A DNA stretch of 64,000 nucleotides, taken from positions 21,057,880 to 21,121,879 of the forward strand of contig CP092874.1 in NCBI GenBank assembly GCA_030710605.1. Reading direction: 5' to 3'. This DNA comes from Cordylochernes scorpioides. Lineage: Eukaryota; Arthropoda; Arachnida; Pseudoscorpiones; Chernetidae. Below the pieces are notes generated by a model. The model was not told the DNA's origin, made no database searches, and saw nothing but the letters and a program-made list of their open reading frames with translations. The position numbers were made by a program, and so were the translations under genes. How positions within the stretch are numbered: position 1 is the first letter of the stretch; the number at the start of each line of letters is the position of its first letter. This document shows positions 10,490 through 20,880 of the stretch, piece by piece.

Positions 10490-10630
10490 TTTACCATATG
10501 TATATAATCTTTCTCCATTTTTACCCCCTTGTATATTTCCCACTTTCATAGGTTTCTCCGTCTTGTAACCCCAAGGAGAATCCTCTGTAAGACCTGTGTG
10601 TCTTAATAAAGGCTTTTGTGTGTGTGTGAT
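10490..10630 (+). mobile_element. Retroelement 3' tail with (TG)n end
   Basis: GGAGAATCCTCTGTAAGACC, then GTCTTAATAAAGGC and a (TG)n tail. The same sequence occurs inverted at 40484-40620, and a related tail (hairpin TAAGACC/GGTCTTA plus AATAAA) at 21645-21700. It is the likely ancestor of the roughly 100-bp satellite at 36-39 kb. Confidence 0.65.
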
Positions 10631-10921
10631 TGAGATGGTATACCAGTCTTAGGGGACCGATTCACCTGCAATTTAGGTTGTATATATCCAAGATTTCCAC
10701 GTAGACTTACAAAACATTTCAAGAGTTAGACGTGGTCCATGTTTTTCTATAAGTCTGTCGATGAATGATTGCCGTTTTAAAGCTGAAGAGAGAGAACATT
10801 TTTAATAAATAAAAAAATAATAAAGAAAGAAACTCCCCTATTGTGAAAACTTTCTAATTTTAAATTACCTTTCTCCCAATTTTTAACTTGAATCATGAAT
10901 TAATACAACTCTCTACAAATA

Positions 10922-11098
10922 CAGTTAAACCTGTCTATAGTGCCCCCTCTAAATAGCACCTTCCTCTTTATAGCGCCCGATTTTAAATACATAGTACGAT
11001 GCGATTTACATTAAAAGTGACCTGTCTATAGCACCCCCTCTCTATAGCACCCTATTTTGATGAGTCACAAGAGGGGACGCTATAGACAGGTTTAACTG
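10922..11098. mobile_element. pogo/Tigger-like MITE
   Basis: Terminal inverted repeats CAGTTAAACCTGTCTATAG with flanking TA duplications. The internal sequence consists of further inverted CTATAG/GCGCC blocks. No coding capacity. A third fragment of the same terminus abuts the gap at 33379. Confidence 0.75.
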
Positions 11099-11539
11099 TA
11101 TATATTTTAGAGAATACAAATAAATTAGTTAAGGATAAAAACAAAAGTTTTTTAGATTTAAAATAAATAAATTCGACAACATGATATTTCTGCTACATAG
11201 TAGCAATGACAATTACAGAAATATCACATATACAGTTTACTTAACTAGATTCAGTGTCTATCGTGTTTTATGGATACAAACTATATAATAAAACTAGACC
11301 ATCTCTATAAAGATATCTAGGATTTAATGGAATTCCACTAAACTAGTTCTATTTTATGGCCAGTTAGAACATTCGGTAGAAACCAGAACCAGAAATGCGG
11401 CCAAGGTTTTCCTCATCAAAAGATGACCTACCTATCTTTAAACACTTTCAATGTTTCTGTCGAATTTATTTGTTTTATATCTATTAAAGTTTTGTTTTTT
11501 ATCTCTAACTAATTTATTTTTATTCTCTAAAAATATATA

Positions 11540-11806
11540 CAGTTAAACCTGTCTATAGCGCCCCCTTCGGAACTCACCAAAACAGGGTACTATAGAGAGG
11601 GGGCGCTATAGACAGGTCACTTTTAATGTAAATCGTATCGTACTACGTATTTAAAATCGGGCGCTATAGAGAGGAAGGCGCTATTCAGAGGGGGTGCTAT
11701 AGACAGGTAACCTTTGATGTAAATCACATCGTACTACCTATTTAAAATCGGGCGCTATAGAGAGGAAGGCGCTATTTAGAGGGGGAACTATAGACAGGTT
11801 TAACTG
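11540..11806. mobile_element. pogo/Tigger-like MITE, second copy
   Basis: Same CAGTTAAACCTGTCTATAG termini and TA flanks as the copy at 10922, with an extra internal duplication. Confidence 0.75.
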
Positions 11807-12184
11807 TATTTGTAGAGAGTTGTATTATATTGTGAAAATACATTTTTAAATTAATAATAAAACTAATTTCTCTATATAATAAACGATTTTTTCCAGGCAT
11901 CAAATATTCACACAAATAATAAAAATCATTTTGTACCCGCTAAAGGGCGTCTTGTCCTAAATCTTGTATGATTGTCCTTTTACAAGGTTGGGTCAATAAG
12001 TAATGTACAATCACCTCTAGCAAAATATATAATTAATTAATATCATAAAATACATATTTTATTGTAATTAATACACTGTGCTTTTCATATCTGTAATCAG
12101 AATTGATTTATTGATAAGGCACAATTTGGATTATAGATTATAAACACAATGTAATAAGACCAAATCCAAATAAATAAAAAGTGT

Positions 12185-12300
12185 GTGACGTTTCGGTAAC
12201 AGCGTTGTTACCATCTTCAGACAAAAGTATTGAATGACAACGCTGTTACCGAAACGTCACACACTATTTATTTATTTGGATTTGGTCTTATTACCTTGTG
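12185..12300. mobile_element. Fold-back element, family D
   Basis: GTGTGTGACGTTTCGGTAAC returns inverted after about 60 bp. The arms contain CTGAAGATGGTAACAACGC and GTTACCGAAACGTC, which are hammerhead core boxes around a GGTAAC/GTTACC hairpin but with one extra base before helix II. Another copy is at 48885-49095. Confidence 0.6.
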
Positions 12301-12335
12301 TTTAGAATTGATTTATCTTTTGTATTTTTTCAGAT

Positions 12336-12461
12336 ATGGAGCCTAATGTGAACACAAGAATCCGACAATGGTCGGTGACCGAGTTCCTCTTTAAGTCCGG
12401 TGATATTTCAGTCACAACAATTCACTCAAAACTTCAGCCATTATATGGAAACATTGGATAG
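12336..12461 (+). pseudogene. mariner-type transposase HTH fragment
   Basis: A 41-codon frame begins at ATG and reads RQWSVTEFLFKSGDISVTTI, then HSKLQPLYGNIG, then a stop. This matches the pattern of the mariner/Mos1-like N-terminal HTH (a hydrophobic FL-K-G motif followed by I-x-x-x-L-x-x-x-YG). The rest of the transposase is absent. TTTTTTCAG just before the start could be a splice acceptor, so a domesticated exon cannot be excluded, but a dead fragment is simpler. Confidence 0.6.
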
Positions 12462-12587
12462 AAGCATTATACAGAGATGGGTTCTGATTGTTATATAAAA
12501 AAACTCTTCACCAAAACTTGTGTTTCTTCTTCTTTCAATAGTTAGTCAACTAGAAATATGGCGGCATGGATAAAAAGATAAAAAGTT

Positions 12588-12613
12588 AAAAAAAAAAAAA
12601 AAAAAAAAAAAAA
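12588..12613 (+). repeat. A26 homopolymer
   Basis: A long poly-A, followed by a GC-richer 180-bp block with no repeat partner in the window. It could mark the tail of a retrocopy inserted on the plus strand. Confidence 0.7.
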
Positions 12614-13213
12614 CAATCAGCGGGGGAGCAGAGCGGATTATGAAGAGTAGCTGACCTAGAGGATATGGTCTGGTAGGGCTGGGTGTTCCAATTATAGGGT
12701 GAGGTAGGTGGCAGTGATGAGCCAGGCCCATAGCAAGTGACCCTGACCAAGATGGCCGAGGAGATATCCCATCGTTGGCCATCCAACAATGGAACCTCCC
12801 ATTCTACTCTCCCAATTATCTCGGATTAATTGGAATGCACTTACAGTACTGTTCATCTTTTCTTTGTGGGTCCCCAGCTTATCGCGTTGTGCATTCTACT
12901 GATGTCGTTCCTGCTGTGATATATGTGGATACTTTACTCAACTTTTCCATCCCATTTCTTTCTATGTTTTAAAAATTTCGAAAGAAAAAAAAAACATAAA
13001 AAATGTTTACACTCATAGAAAAAAAAATTTAAGGAAGTGGAAAATCTTTGATGTCGCCGGTCGTCTTTTTTTTTTTTTTAATAACATTTTATGTTAAAGT
13101 AAATGACTGAAGTTTAAACTGGGAAGTGGCTAGAGGAGTTCATATGGGAATGAAATTACAAGAATACAACTGCAATTAAGGCGGCCATGTTTATTGTTAT
13201 GATCTATGCGAGT

Positions 13214-13931
13214 TACACTCATGGACAAGACATAAGGAAATGGAAAGTCTTTGATGTCGCTGGCCGTCTGATTTTATTTATTATTATTTTTTTTTTTTTT
13301 GAAGGAGATAGAGGCAATTTTGTTCACACTTCGTTATCTCGTATGTCTTCAATAAAGGTCCCTGTAATATCTTTCAGAGTTATTGTCTGAATCCCGATAT
13401 ATATGCTAAAAGATACAACTTCCTTAAGTTTTGTCCATGAGTGTATATACACTTGGTTATCTCGTGTGTCTTCAATAAAGGTCACTGTAATATCTTTCAG
13501 AGTTATTGTCTGAATCCCGATATACATGCTAAAAGATACAACTTCCTTAAGTTTTGTCCATGAGTGTATATACACTTGGTTATCTCGTGTGTCTTCAATA
13601 AAGGTCACTGTAATATCTTTCAGAGTTATTGTCTGAATCCCGATATACATGCTAAAAGGTACAACTTCCTTAAGTTTTGTCCATGAGTGTATATACACTT
13701 GGTTATCTCGTGTGTCTTCAATAAAGGTCACTGTAATATCTTTCAGAGTTATTGTCTGAATCCCGATATGCATGCTAAAAGGTACAACTTCCTTAAGTTT
13801 TGTCCATGAGTGTATATACACTTGGTTATCTCGTGTGTCTTCAATAAAGGTCACTGTAATATCTTTCAGAGTTATTGTCCCGATATACATGCTAAAAGAT
13901 ACAACTTCCTTAAGTTTTGTCCATGAATGTA
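13214..13931 (-). mobile_element. Tc1/mariner-type MITE expanded by five 123-bp units (copy c)
   Basis: The left end has TACACTCATGGACAAGACAT and a GTCTTTGATGTCGCTGGCCG half with a poly-T. Then come five tandem 123-bp units, ending in the inverse terminus. A truncated left end of another copy is at 13008-13075. Confidence 0.8.
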
Positions 13932-14084
13932 TATACATACAGTAAATATATATTGATGGAAGTTTAAATATATGAAAACAAAAACATATAGCGTCCATAC
14001 TAAATATAGGCAATTACTCATCAACAGTCCGGCCGCCAAGATTGTATGCAAATACGGAGACATATTTGCATAATGGAGCCACGG

Positions 14085-14212
14085 CTGGCTCTCACGCCTT
14101 TCCCATTCAACTTAAAGAAGATCTCGCACGATGTATCGAAAGCTTCCGCAATATGTTGAAGGATGGTCAACAACTGTACAAGTTTCCTGTGGTTTGGATG
14201 TGTTCGATTTAG
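14085..14212 (-). CDS. Possible host coding exon, unrecognised
   Basis: The reverse frame reads NRTHPNHRKLVQLLTILQHI, then AEAFDTSCEIFFKLNGKG, a balanced composition unlike the surrounding AT-rich frames. It ends close to a good donor (GGCGTGAGAG). No acceptor with a pyrimidine tract is obvious upstream, and I do not recognise the family. It may be an exon or a chance frame. Confidence 0.25.
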
Positions 14213-14480
14213 TTTATTTTCGAGCATTCCTATGATATTTCATTCGAAGATTTAGAAAGGTAACCAACTCGAAAGTTCAAATCGTACTGAATTAATTAGA
14301 AACAGGATGTGTTGTGATTTTGCTGGAAGATAGTTTTCACACGGAAGAACCATTTCTTCCTCTTTGAAAAAGAAATAAGAAAAAATAATTCATTTCTTGG
14401 CCATCTCTAACAACATTGTGTAGATTACGATGAGTGGGTATGTTCCACAATATCACAGTTTCGGCAAATTTGGATTTTCC

Positions 14481-14526
14481 AACTTATATACCAAGGTTCG
14501 GGCTATAACCCTCATCAGTACAGTTG
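14481..14526 (-). ncRNA. Hammerhead ribozyme, family B, one base short
   Basis: The reverse strand has CTGATGA (14512-14518), helix II GGGT/GCCC with a TATA loop, GAA, helix III CC-TT-GG, and an A at the cleavage position. Helix I pairs eight positions around one bulged A (CAACTGTA with TATAAGTTG). The usual GAAA is GAA here, a single deletion that would probably reduce or abolish cleavage. Confidence 0.6.
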
Positions 14527-14639
14527 CTATGGTTTAGTGGTATTCTGGGTGAGCGGATGTCACAAAATGGTATATTCGATTTTGAACAAAACTTCTCACT
14601 TTTTCACTAATACCTATGACATATATGTAACCTTTACAT

Positions 14640-14762
14640 AAATACGTTGTTGTACCTTGAAAAAGGTTGATATTCAGCTAACTGAAATATTGTATTTTAC
14701 AATATTTCAATAAGCTGAATATCAACCTTTTTCAAGGTACAACAACGTATTTATGTAAAGGT
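14640..14762. mobile_element. Fold-back element, family E
   Basis: ATAAATACGTTGTTGTACCT and its inverse flank AAGGTTGATATTCAGC. Related copies at 24090-24175, 48060-48185 and 54650-54895 share CAGTTGGCTGAACGCCAACC. Confidence 0.7.
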
Positions 14763-14764
14763 TT

Positions 14765-15030
14765 TATGGTTTTTATATAAATATGTTGCTGTACCTATGT
14801 GCTGTATAAATGTTAATATGTGTTGTAATATGTAAATATGTGTTATATATATGCAAATATGTCGTATAAATGTAAATATTATACCAATATGTAAATATGT
14901 GTTATATATATGCAAATATGTGTTATATAAGTGTAAATATTCTACCAATATGTAAATATGTGTTACCTATATATGCAAATATGTGTTATATATATAAATA
15001 TTCTACCATTAGGTAAATATGTGTTTATAT
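14765..15030 (+). repeat. Minisatellite, about 28-30 bp units
   Basis: Degenerate tandem ATATGTAAATATGTGTTATA units. It is AT-rich and noncoding. Confidence 0.8.
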
Positions 15031-15344
15031 ATGTAAAAATGGCAGTGAAGTTGCATCACAAACTGCCATAACCGTAATAGTTGTTCTGACCTTTACAAAT
15101 GGACATTGCTTTACTTTCTCCTTGCCAAACATTTTGGTATTTACCCTGATTTAAGTTCTTTTTTGTAGGTTAATGTGTTTGGAAGGTTACGTTTTAGGGA
15201 GCTTTTGTTGTTGCTTGAATAAAACACACTGGGTAATCATTAGTATAGAGTAGGATGAATAAAGAACTTCATTTATTTCCCCCGCGTGCACCATTCGTTT
15301 TATAAGAACTCTTTAAACTAAATAATAAAAAATAAAAAAGGGAA

Positions 15345-15464
15345 TAACCTTCTGCACCCGGTGTTCCAAAGTGGTCACCCTCCCAAGTACTGACCTGGCC
15401 TGACATTGCTTAACTTCGGTGATCGGACGCGAACCGGTGTTTTCAATGTGGTAAGGGCATAGGC
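15345..15464 (-). rRNA. 5S rRNA-like sequence
   Basis: The reverse strand starts GCCTATGCCCTTACCAC and contains AAGTTAAGCA, AGTACTTGG and GGAACACCGGGTGC. These are the order and spacing of animal 5S rRNA over about 120 nt. Many substitutions (for example ACCGGTTCGCGTCCGATCAC) suggest a pseudogene or 5S-derived element. A T-rich stretch follows. It is the last member of a Phe-Glu-Arg-5S series on this strand. Confidence 0.8.
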
Positions 15465-15479
15465 CAAAAAAAAAAAAAA

Positions 15480-15541
15480 GTCGCGCGTTCCAGGATTCAA
15501 ACTTGGAATCTTCTTATCCGTAGTTGGACGCGTTATTCGTT
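15480..15541 (-). tRNA. tRNA-Arg(ACG)-like, 5' end missing
   Basis: The reverse strand carries ATAACGCGTCCAACTACGGA, giving anticodon ACG, then the AGAAGATTCC-AAGTTTGAATCC T-arm. The acceptor and the 5' half of the D-arm are replaced, so it is a partial copy. A run of 13 T separates it from the 5S-like sequence. Confidence 0.65.
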
Positions 15542-15551
15542 GTGAAAAAAG

Positions 15552-15623
15552 TTCCAACGACAAGAACCGAACTCGGGCCTTCTGAGTGAGAGTGAAGTAT
15601 CCTAACCACTAGACCACATTGGA
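15552..15623 (-). tRNA. tRNA-Glu(CTC)-like
   Basis: A 72-nt reverse-strand sequence with TGGTCTAGTGGTTAGGAT D-arm, CTCTCAC anticodon loop (CTC) and GAGTTCGGTTCTTG T-arm. The acceptor pairs TCCAATG with CGTTGGA. The anticodon stem is poorly paired, so it is probably a pseudogene. A T-run follows. Confidence 0.75.
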
Positions 15624-15631
15624 AAAAAAAA

Positions 15632-15706
15632 AGCCAAAACCCGGAATCAACCAGGGACCTTTAGATTTTCAGTCGAACATGCTCCCAACTGAGCTCTTAT
15701 TTCGTC
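15632..15706 (-). tRNA. tRNA-Phe(GAA)-like
   Basis: The reverse strand has GAGCTCAGTTGGGAGC, CTGAAAATCTAAAGGTCCC and GGTTGATTCCGGG, clearly tRNA-Phe with anticodon GAA. There is a two-base insertion near the D-arm and an altered T-loop (TTGATT for TTCGAT). Ten T follow directly. Probably a pseudogene. Confidence 0.75.
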
Positions 15707-15797
15707 AAAAAAAAAAAAGAACTTTTTTTTTTTTTTTTTCAAATGGCAGAGTTGTACTTTAAATAGTGCAAAAGGTTTTGCATTCCACGTCTATTGA

Positions 15798-15975
15798 AGA
15801 GAAAATATGCAAATCAAAATTTTAAGGTTAAAATAACAGGTTGCCAGAGGGAGAAGTTTCTTTTCAAAATCTTTCTCTTTAGCTTTCGCGTGCACGAAAG
15901 CTAGAAATTTGTGAATAAAGATTTTGAAATGAAAATTTTCCCTGAAAGATTGATATTTTAACCTTAATATTGATA
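15798..15975. repeat. Inverted repeat centred on CTTTCGCGTGCACGAAAGC
   Basis: Arms of about 80 bp (TTAAGGTTAAAATA and AAATCTTT blocks) face each other around a short perfect hairpin. Noncoding. Confidence 0.6.
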
Positions 15976-16739
15976 CAAGAGGTCATTTTATTGATATGCA
16001 AATAAAAAGTTGATAAAGATATCATTAACGCTGTGAAAGAGTATTTTGTATGAAAGTTTAGAACCTAGGTTGTACTCATGAAGGTATCATGGTTTAGAGA
16101 TGATGATAAAATAGAGATTGACAAAATCGCTGAACCAAATGTATGGAGCATAAAAGCATCATTTTCCCAAACAAATATGTCATATTTACTTTCCCCCATT
16201 TTGCATATCTACTGATCTTTTTTAATAAAGATGTAAACAACACTTTATTATAGATCTCTAAACTTTTAAAAGATTGTTAACGCCATCTATCGGAGTAAAC
16301 AAACTAAACGTTGATTTTCTTCATTTACGAGAAGTAAAAAGATTTTCCGTTTCAATCAACAGCGAACTACAAACGTGTTTTCGAGCTGTTGGCCATTATC
16401 AGCGTAGTGAAAGCTCAACGAACCATTTAGCTTTCTAAATAAAGAAAAACAAAAGGTGGTTGCCATAGGAATTTCAACGAGGTATAAACTGACCTTGTTG
16501 CTGTATTCAGGTTACGGAGGCCATAGTAACACAGAGATAATCTTGATCAACAATCACCTTGAGATTAAATACAGCAGCAGCGCTGTCGATTGAATGAAGA
16601 AGTCCCATTGTTGCATATGCCGAGGTGCGTGTGTGAATAGGGGAAGATTTAATGAGGTAGATTCTCTAATCTTCCCTTCCGGGTGGAAGTAACTCTTGTT
16701 AGTAGTCCTATAGAACACCATTGTTTTTTTTACCATTAC

Positions 16740-17375
16740 TATTGTAGGGTATGCAAAGTTGATTAGTAAGCCTATGCAAATCTATAAATAGAGAATGGAC
16801 CAATGATATCAAGTAAGCAATAAATATATTTTTTACAATTAATACTGTAGGATATGCAAATCTATAGATAGAGCGTGGACCAATGGTATCGAGTAAACAC
16901 TACATATTGTTTTTTTTACCATTGCTACTATAGGGTATGCAAAGTTGATTAGTATGCCTATGCAAATCTATAAATAGAGAATGGACCAATGATATCAAGT
17001 AAGCAATAAATATTTTTTTTCTTACAATTAATATTGTAGGGTATGCAAATCTATAGATAGAGCGTGGACCAATGGTATCGAGTAAACACTACATATTGTT
17101 TTTTACCATTGCTACTATAGGATATGCAAAGTTGATTAGTAAGCCTATGCAAATCTATAAATAGAGAATGAACCAATGATATCAAGTAAACACTGCATAT
17201 TGTTTTTATCATTAACATTGTAAGATATGCAAATGTGATTAGTATGCTTATGTAAATATATCGATAGAGGGTGGACCAATGATATAAGCATTACATATTT
17301 ATTGTTTTTTATCATTAACATTGTAAGATATGCAAAGATATTAGTAAGCCATTGCAAATCTATTGAGAATTGGAA
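16740..17375 (+). repeat. Tandem repeat with octamer and TATA-like units
   Basis: Alternating roughly 85-95-bp half units (about 178-bp full period) containing TATGCAAATCTATAAATAG and GGACCAATG, so each carries an octamer (ATGCAAAT), a TATA-like box and a CCAAT-like box. The function is unknown; the boxes may be incidental. Confidence 0.75.
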
Positions 17376-18115
17376 ATGTACCAAACAGAAAATATATAAA
17401 AAAAAACATTCATAATATTTAAAAAAAGTCAAAAGGAAAAAATATAAAATACATTCAGAATATGAAAAATACAAACAGACCATATATAAAAATTACATTT
17501 AGAATATTAAATTCAAACACAAGCGCATATATCAAACTATACATTGAGATATTTTCCACCATAAATTCTCCTCCCCCCCCCCTCGATATATTTCCGCTCA
17601 CAGAGTAATCCTATCACAGAAGAAATACAAACTAAATAGAAATCTAACACTTTCCTCTAACTCTTGAGGAAAGAAAAATGACTTTTTTTTTACTTCTTTT
17701 TCCTATGAAGTATTTAGGGATGTGGCTGAGGCGTAAATTAAGATAAATGGAGAGTTGGCTCATAAATTGACTAAGGGATAACCCCTTATCATCATTCTAT
17801 CATCATCTCCGTCCCTAAGGGGGGGGGGGGGGAAATCCTGATCCATAAAAGGATTATCTCTTACCCCCCATTTTGACCATTATCGATAATTAATTTTATA
17901 ACGGTTATCATTCAAATTGATTTGATAGGAAAGACTTGGTATAGGGATATCCGTTTTTAGTTATTTCAAGGGTTATGATAGTCATTCATAACTGTTGTTT
18001 TGGTAAACAGAACTACGGAAAATTTTGATTGGTTCTCTCGGAGATTTTTACCTCTGTCCGCTCTATAAGAAATTTCTAATATTAATAATTATAAGAAAAT
18101 AACGCGCAATCTATA
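17376..18115. other. No gene seen; C and G runs
   Basis: AT-rich and low complexity, with a C-run near 17573 and a G13-14 run at about 17819. Confidence 0.5.
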
Positions 18116-18122
18116 TAAAATT

Positions 18123-18420
18123 AAAGATACTTTGGCCAGTAAATCTTTTTATTATCTCGACGTTTCTACAAAAATCTTTTGTCCTTGTCAGAAGAAAAGA
18201 AAAATTGAAACATTAAGCAAGGCGTTAAAAATTATATTTCAGAATAATTTTTAAGGCTTTGCTAAATGTTTTAGTTTTTATTTTCTTCTGACAAGGACAA
18301 AAGATTTTTTGTAGAAACGTCGAGATAATAAAATATTTACTGGTCGAAGTATCTTTAATTATAAGAACTATGAATGCCGGCCAAGCAGCCTCTATCTTTA
18401 CAATAATCTATATACAAGAT
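18123..18420. mobile_element. Fold-back element, family C, copy 2
   Basis: Same arms (ACTTTGGCCAGTAAATC and inverse), same GAATGCCGGCCAAGCAGCCT tail and a CTGACAAGGACAAAAG...GAAACGTC core as the copy beside U6. Confidence 0.75.
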
Positions 18421-18674
18421 AGATAAGAAAAGCAAATATTTGACCAAGCAAGTTTATTTTACACATAAAACAAACTTCTATCCCCACTTTTGCGTGTTTA
18501 AATGTCTTCTCTTTACTTATTAATAATAATTAGTTATTTATTAACACGCATGTGGACGCACAAGGCCACAAGAAATCAGTGAGAGAGAAAGTCCATGTAT
18601 GTACAGTGGCTGATATCTTTAGAAGAATATTTACATACGCCATATTTACATACGCAGCTAATATTTATAATACA

Positions 18675-19055
18675 ATATAATGCGGCTTATGATTGTAAAA
18701 CGACATTTGAAAATTATCCCGCATGTGTTTCTTTTGAACGAAAAATCTAAATTTATTTTAAAGAGAAATAACGATTATTTCTAACCTTAGGGATGAAGTA
18801 TGAAAGGATGAATTGTGAAGAGTAATTATAAACGGAAAAATAAAAGTGTCCAGGGATGGGAATCGAATCCACAGTGTTCCCATATCTGGACACTTTAATT
18901 TTTCCGTTTATCATTACTCTTCACAATTCATCCTTTCATACTTCATACCTAAGGTTAGAAATATTCGTTATTTCTCCTTAAAATAAATTTCGATTTTTCG
19001 TTCAAAAGAAACACATGCGGGATAATTTTCAAATGTCGTTCTACAATATACAGTT
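18675..19055. mobile_element. tRNA-core fold-back element, core deleted
   Basis: About 150-bp inverted arms (AACGACATTTGAAAATTATC ... inverse). Between them only the end of the tRNA-like core remains (TGTCCAGGGATGGGAATCGA), making a short hairpin. Confidence 0.7.
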
Positions 19056-19284
19056 AAGTTTATGCAATTTGTTGTTTTCACAATAGACATTATGGAGACA
19101 TCGTATGTCAGGTTTACAGTAGTGTCCTTTGATGGATCCTTTCACTCAGTAGAGAAGGCAGTCTTGCCCCATCCAATATGTATTCCCACATAATTGTACT
19201 CTCTCTTATGAAAATAACTAGCCGAATGACCCGGGCAACGCCCGTGTTTTACCCGATTGAATGTTTTGATTCAAATACTATTTG

Positions 19285-19480
19285 TTACAATTATAAATTG
19301 GCGCCTTAAATAAATGCATATGTTAGTTAATAACTATAGCCTATGTGCTTTATCTGTCTATGTACTGTTGGCTTCCGTAGGCGTCTCTTACTGGGAAAGA
19401 GAAAGAGAGGATTCCATTTAGTTATTAACTAATATATGCATTTATTTAAAGAGCGACCCGCTCCAAACCAATAGTTACAA
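19285..19480. repeat. Inverted repeat
   Basis: AAATAAATGCATATGTTAGT at about 19310 returns inverted near 19425. Just upstream is GACCCGGGCAACGCCCGTG, a GC-rich stem typical of a TE end. Confidence 0.55.
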
Positions 19481-19854
19481 AAACGAAAGAGCGAGTGGGG
19501 GAGGCATGGGGGGGGGGGGGGGCAAAGGTGGCGTGACCGTAGCCAACCAATAGGAGGGCGCCATTCCAAAAAAAAAAAAGCAAACGGTGACAGAGGCCGA
19601 TGAGGAATGACGCTCGTAACTGTATATAGAATGATTAAATATATAATTTGTGAACATTATATTTGGTAATGTGTTTCTTTTTTAATAATATCATAAAATA
19701 TTATCTATATACGGACCTTACTGCAATAATATTAGTTATTATAGTCTTACTTTTTCTCATATATCTTTTAAATTATTTTATGGATTGAGAGAGAGATGTA
19801 AATTCAGCATTATAAATTACTTTATGTATTATTTACGAACGGAAAAAAAATATG

Positions 19855-19926
19855 TCCAGGGTAGTCTAGTGGACATGGCATCTTCCTGGTAAGCGGAACA
19901 CTGTGGGTTCGATTCCCATCCCTGGA
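19855..19926 (+). tRNA. tRNA-like core, anticodon GGT
   Basis: A 72-nt cloverleaf with acceptor TCCAGGG/CCCTGGA fully paired, D-arm TAGTCTAGTGGACATGGC, anticodon loop CTGGTAA (GGT, Thr by the code) with four of five stem pairs, and T-arm GTGGGTTCGATTCCCAT. It sits in a partial copy of the tRNA-core fold-back element. Most animal genomes are not expected to use a GGT Thr tRNA, so this is probably a TE component rather than a working tRNA. Confidence 0.6.
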
Positions 19927-20538
19927 CACTTTTTTTTTCTGTTTATCATTACTCTTCACAATTCATAAATATAAAGAAATGTAAATATATTATCTTTCTA
20001 TCTCTTTGCCGTGTTATTTAAATTCGTGTTATAGGCAAGTGCCGTCTATTGTAAAGCGTGTAGAAAATTGTGTTCTAATTTTTAAAAAGTAATATGGAAA
20101 ATGTGTCCATTTTAGTAAAAAAATAATCTTTATTATTTTTTAAAGCTTCAGTTTCTATGTACTTAGATATTATGATCGGAAAATGATTAATGACATTGAC
20201 TTACATTTTTAAATTTATGTTTACTTTTTTATATTTTAATGAAAATATTTTTATTTACATTTCAACAAACTTTGGAAAACCTTATGAAAAAAACGACATT
20301 TTAGTCTTTCAACTTGGAAAAAAATAAATAAAATAAGATAAGGAAAACTTTTCTCAAAGTTTTTTTTTTCTTTTTGGTGTAAAAATGCTAATCTAAAAAT
20401 TATTATACACGTTCTTCTACTAAGAAAAAAATATTTTTTTCTACAAAATAAAATTTGTAATATATATTAAATAAAATATTATATTTATATAATTCTGGAG
20501 AGAGAAAAAAAAAAAGCTCCTAAGTAAAATTTAAATAT

Positions 20539-20880
20539 TCAAAAAATATATAATTTCGTAGAAAAAAAAAGATAATAAAATTTGACCACGGACCGAGCAT
20601 GTTTATATCGAAGTTTAACGGCCGAATTAATCAGCGGAATCGTCTGTCTTCCTAGTTTGTTCAGCTTCCGTTTCCTGTATACTCCATCTTTTGTGTTATT
20701 TGACCAGAATTTCTCCACTTCATTGATTATATCGTCAGAAATATTTACCCGGGTAGTTCTACGCTGCACCCAAGTATAGCCGATATACACGGTAAGATCA
20801 AAAAGTTCCCGAACTTTAAAAAAAAATATATATAAAACAACTTTTGAAAAATGTAAAATTAAATTTACTGTAAAGAACAA
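20539..20880 (-). CDS. Unrecognised basic ORF, possible exon or TE remnant
   Basis: The central part of this 113-aa reverse frame (about residues 35-100) has normal complexity and is strongly basic: TTRVNISDDIINEVEKFWSN, then KDGVYRKRKLNKLGRQ and NSAVKLRYKHARSVVK. Both ends are AT-rich filler. It resembles a piece of a nucleic-acid-binding or TE protein, but I cannot name a family. There is no repeat partner in the window. Confidence 0.3.
   Translation of the reverse strand: MFFTVNLILHFSKVVLYIFFFKVRELFDLTVYIGYTWVQRRTTRVNISDDIINEVEKFWSNNTKDGVYRKRKLNKLGRQTIPLINSAVKLRYKHARSVVKFYYLFFSTKLYIF

Larger units (their letters stand above)
10898..11832. repeat. Large palindrome carrying two pogo-like MITEs in inverse orientation
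   Basis: AATACAACTCTCTACAAATA at about 10900 returns inverted at 11808-11827, and the inner flanks (AACTAATTTATT region) are also inverted, so the symmetry is larger than the two MITEs. Confidence 0.65.

Noticed and set aside
16380..16430. Hammerhead-like sequence on the minus strand (CTGATAA...CAACAGCTCGAAAA)
   Set aside because: It probably is a family A relic, but both the core and helices I and III are too eroded to annotate as a separate ribozyme.
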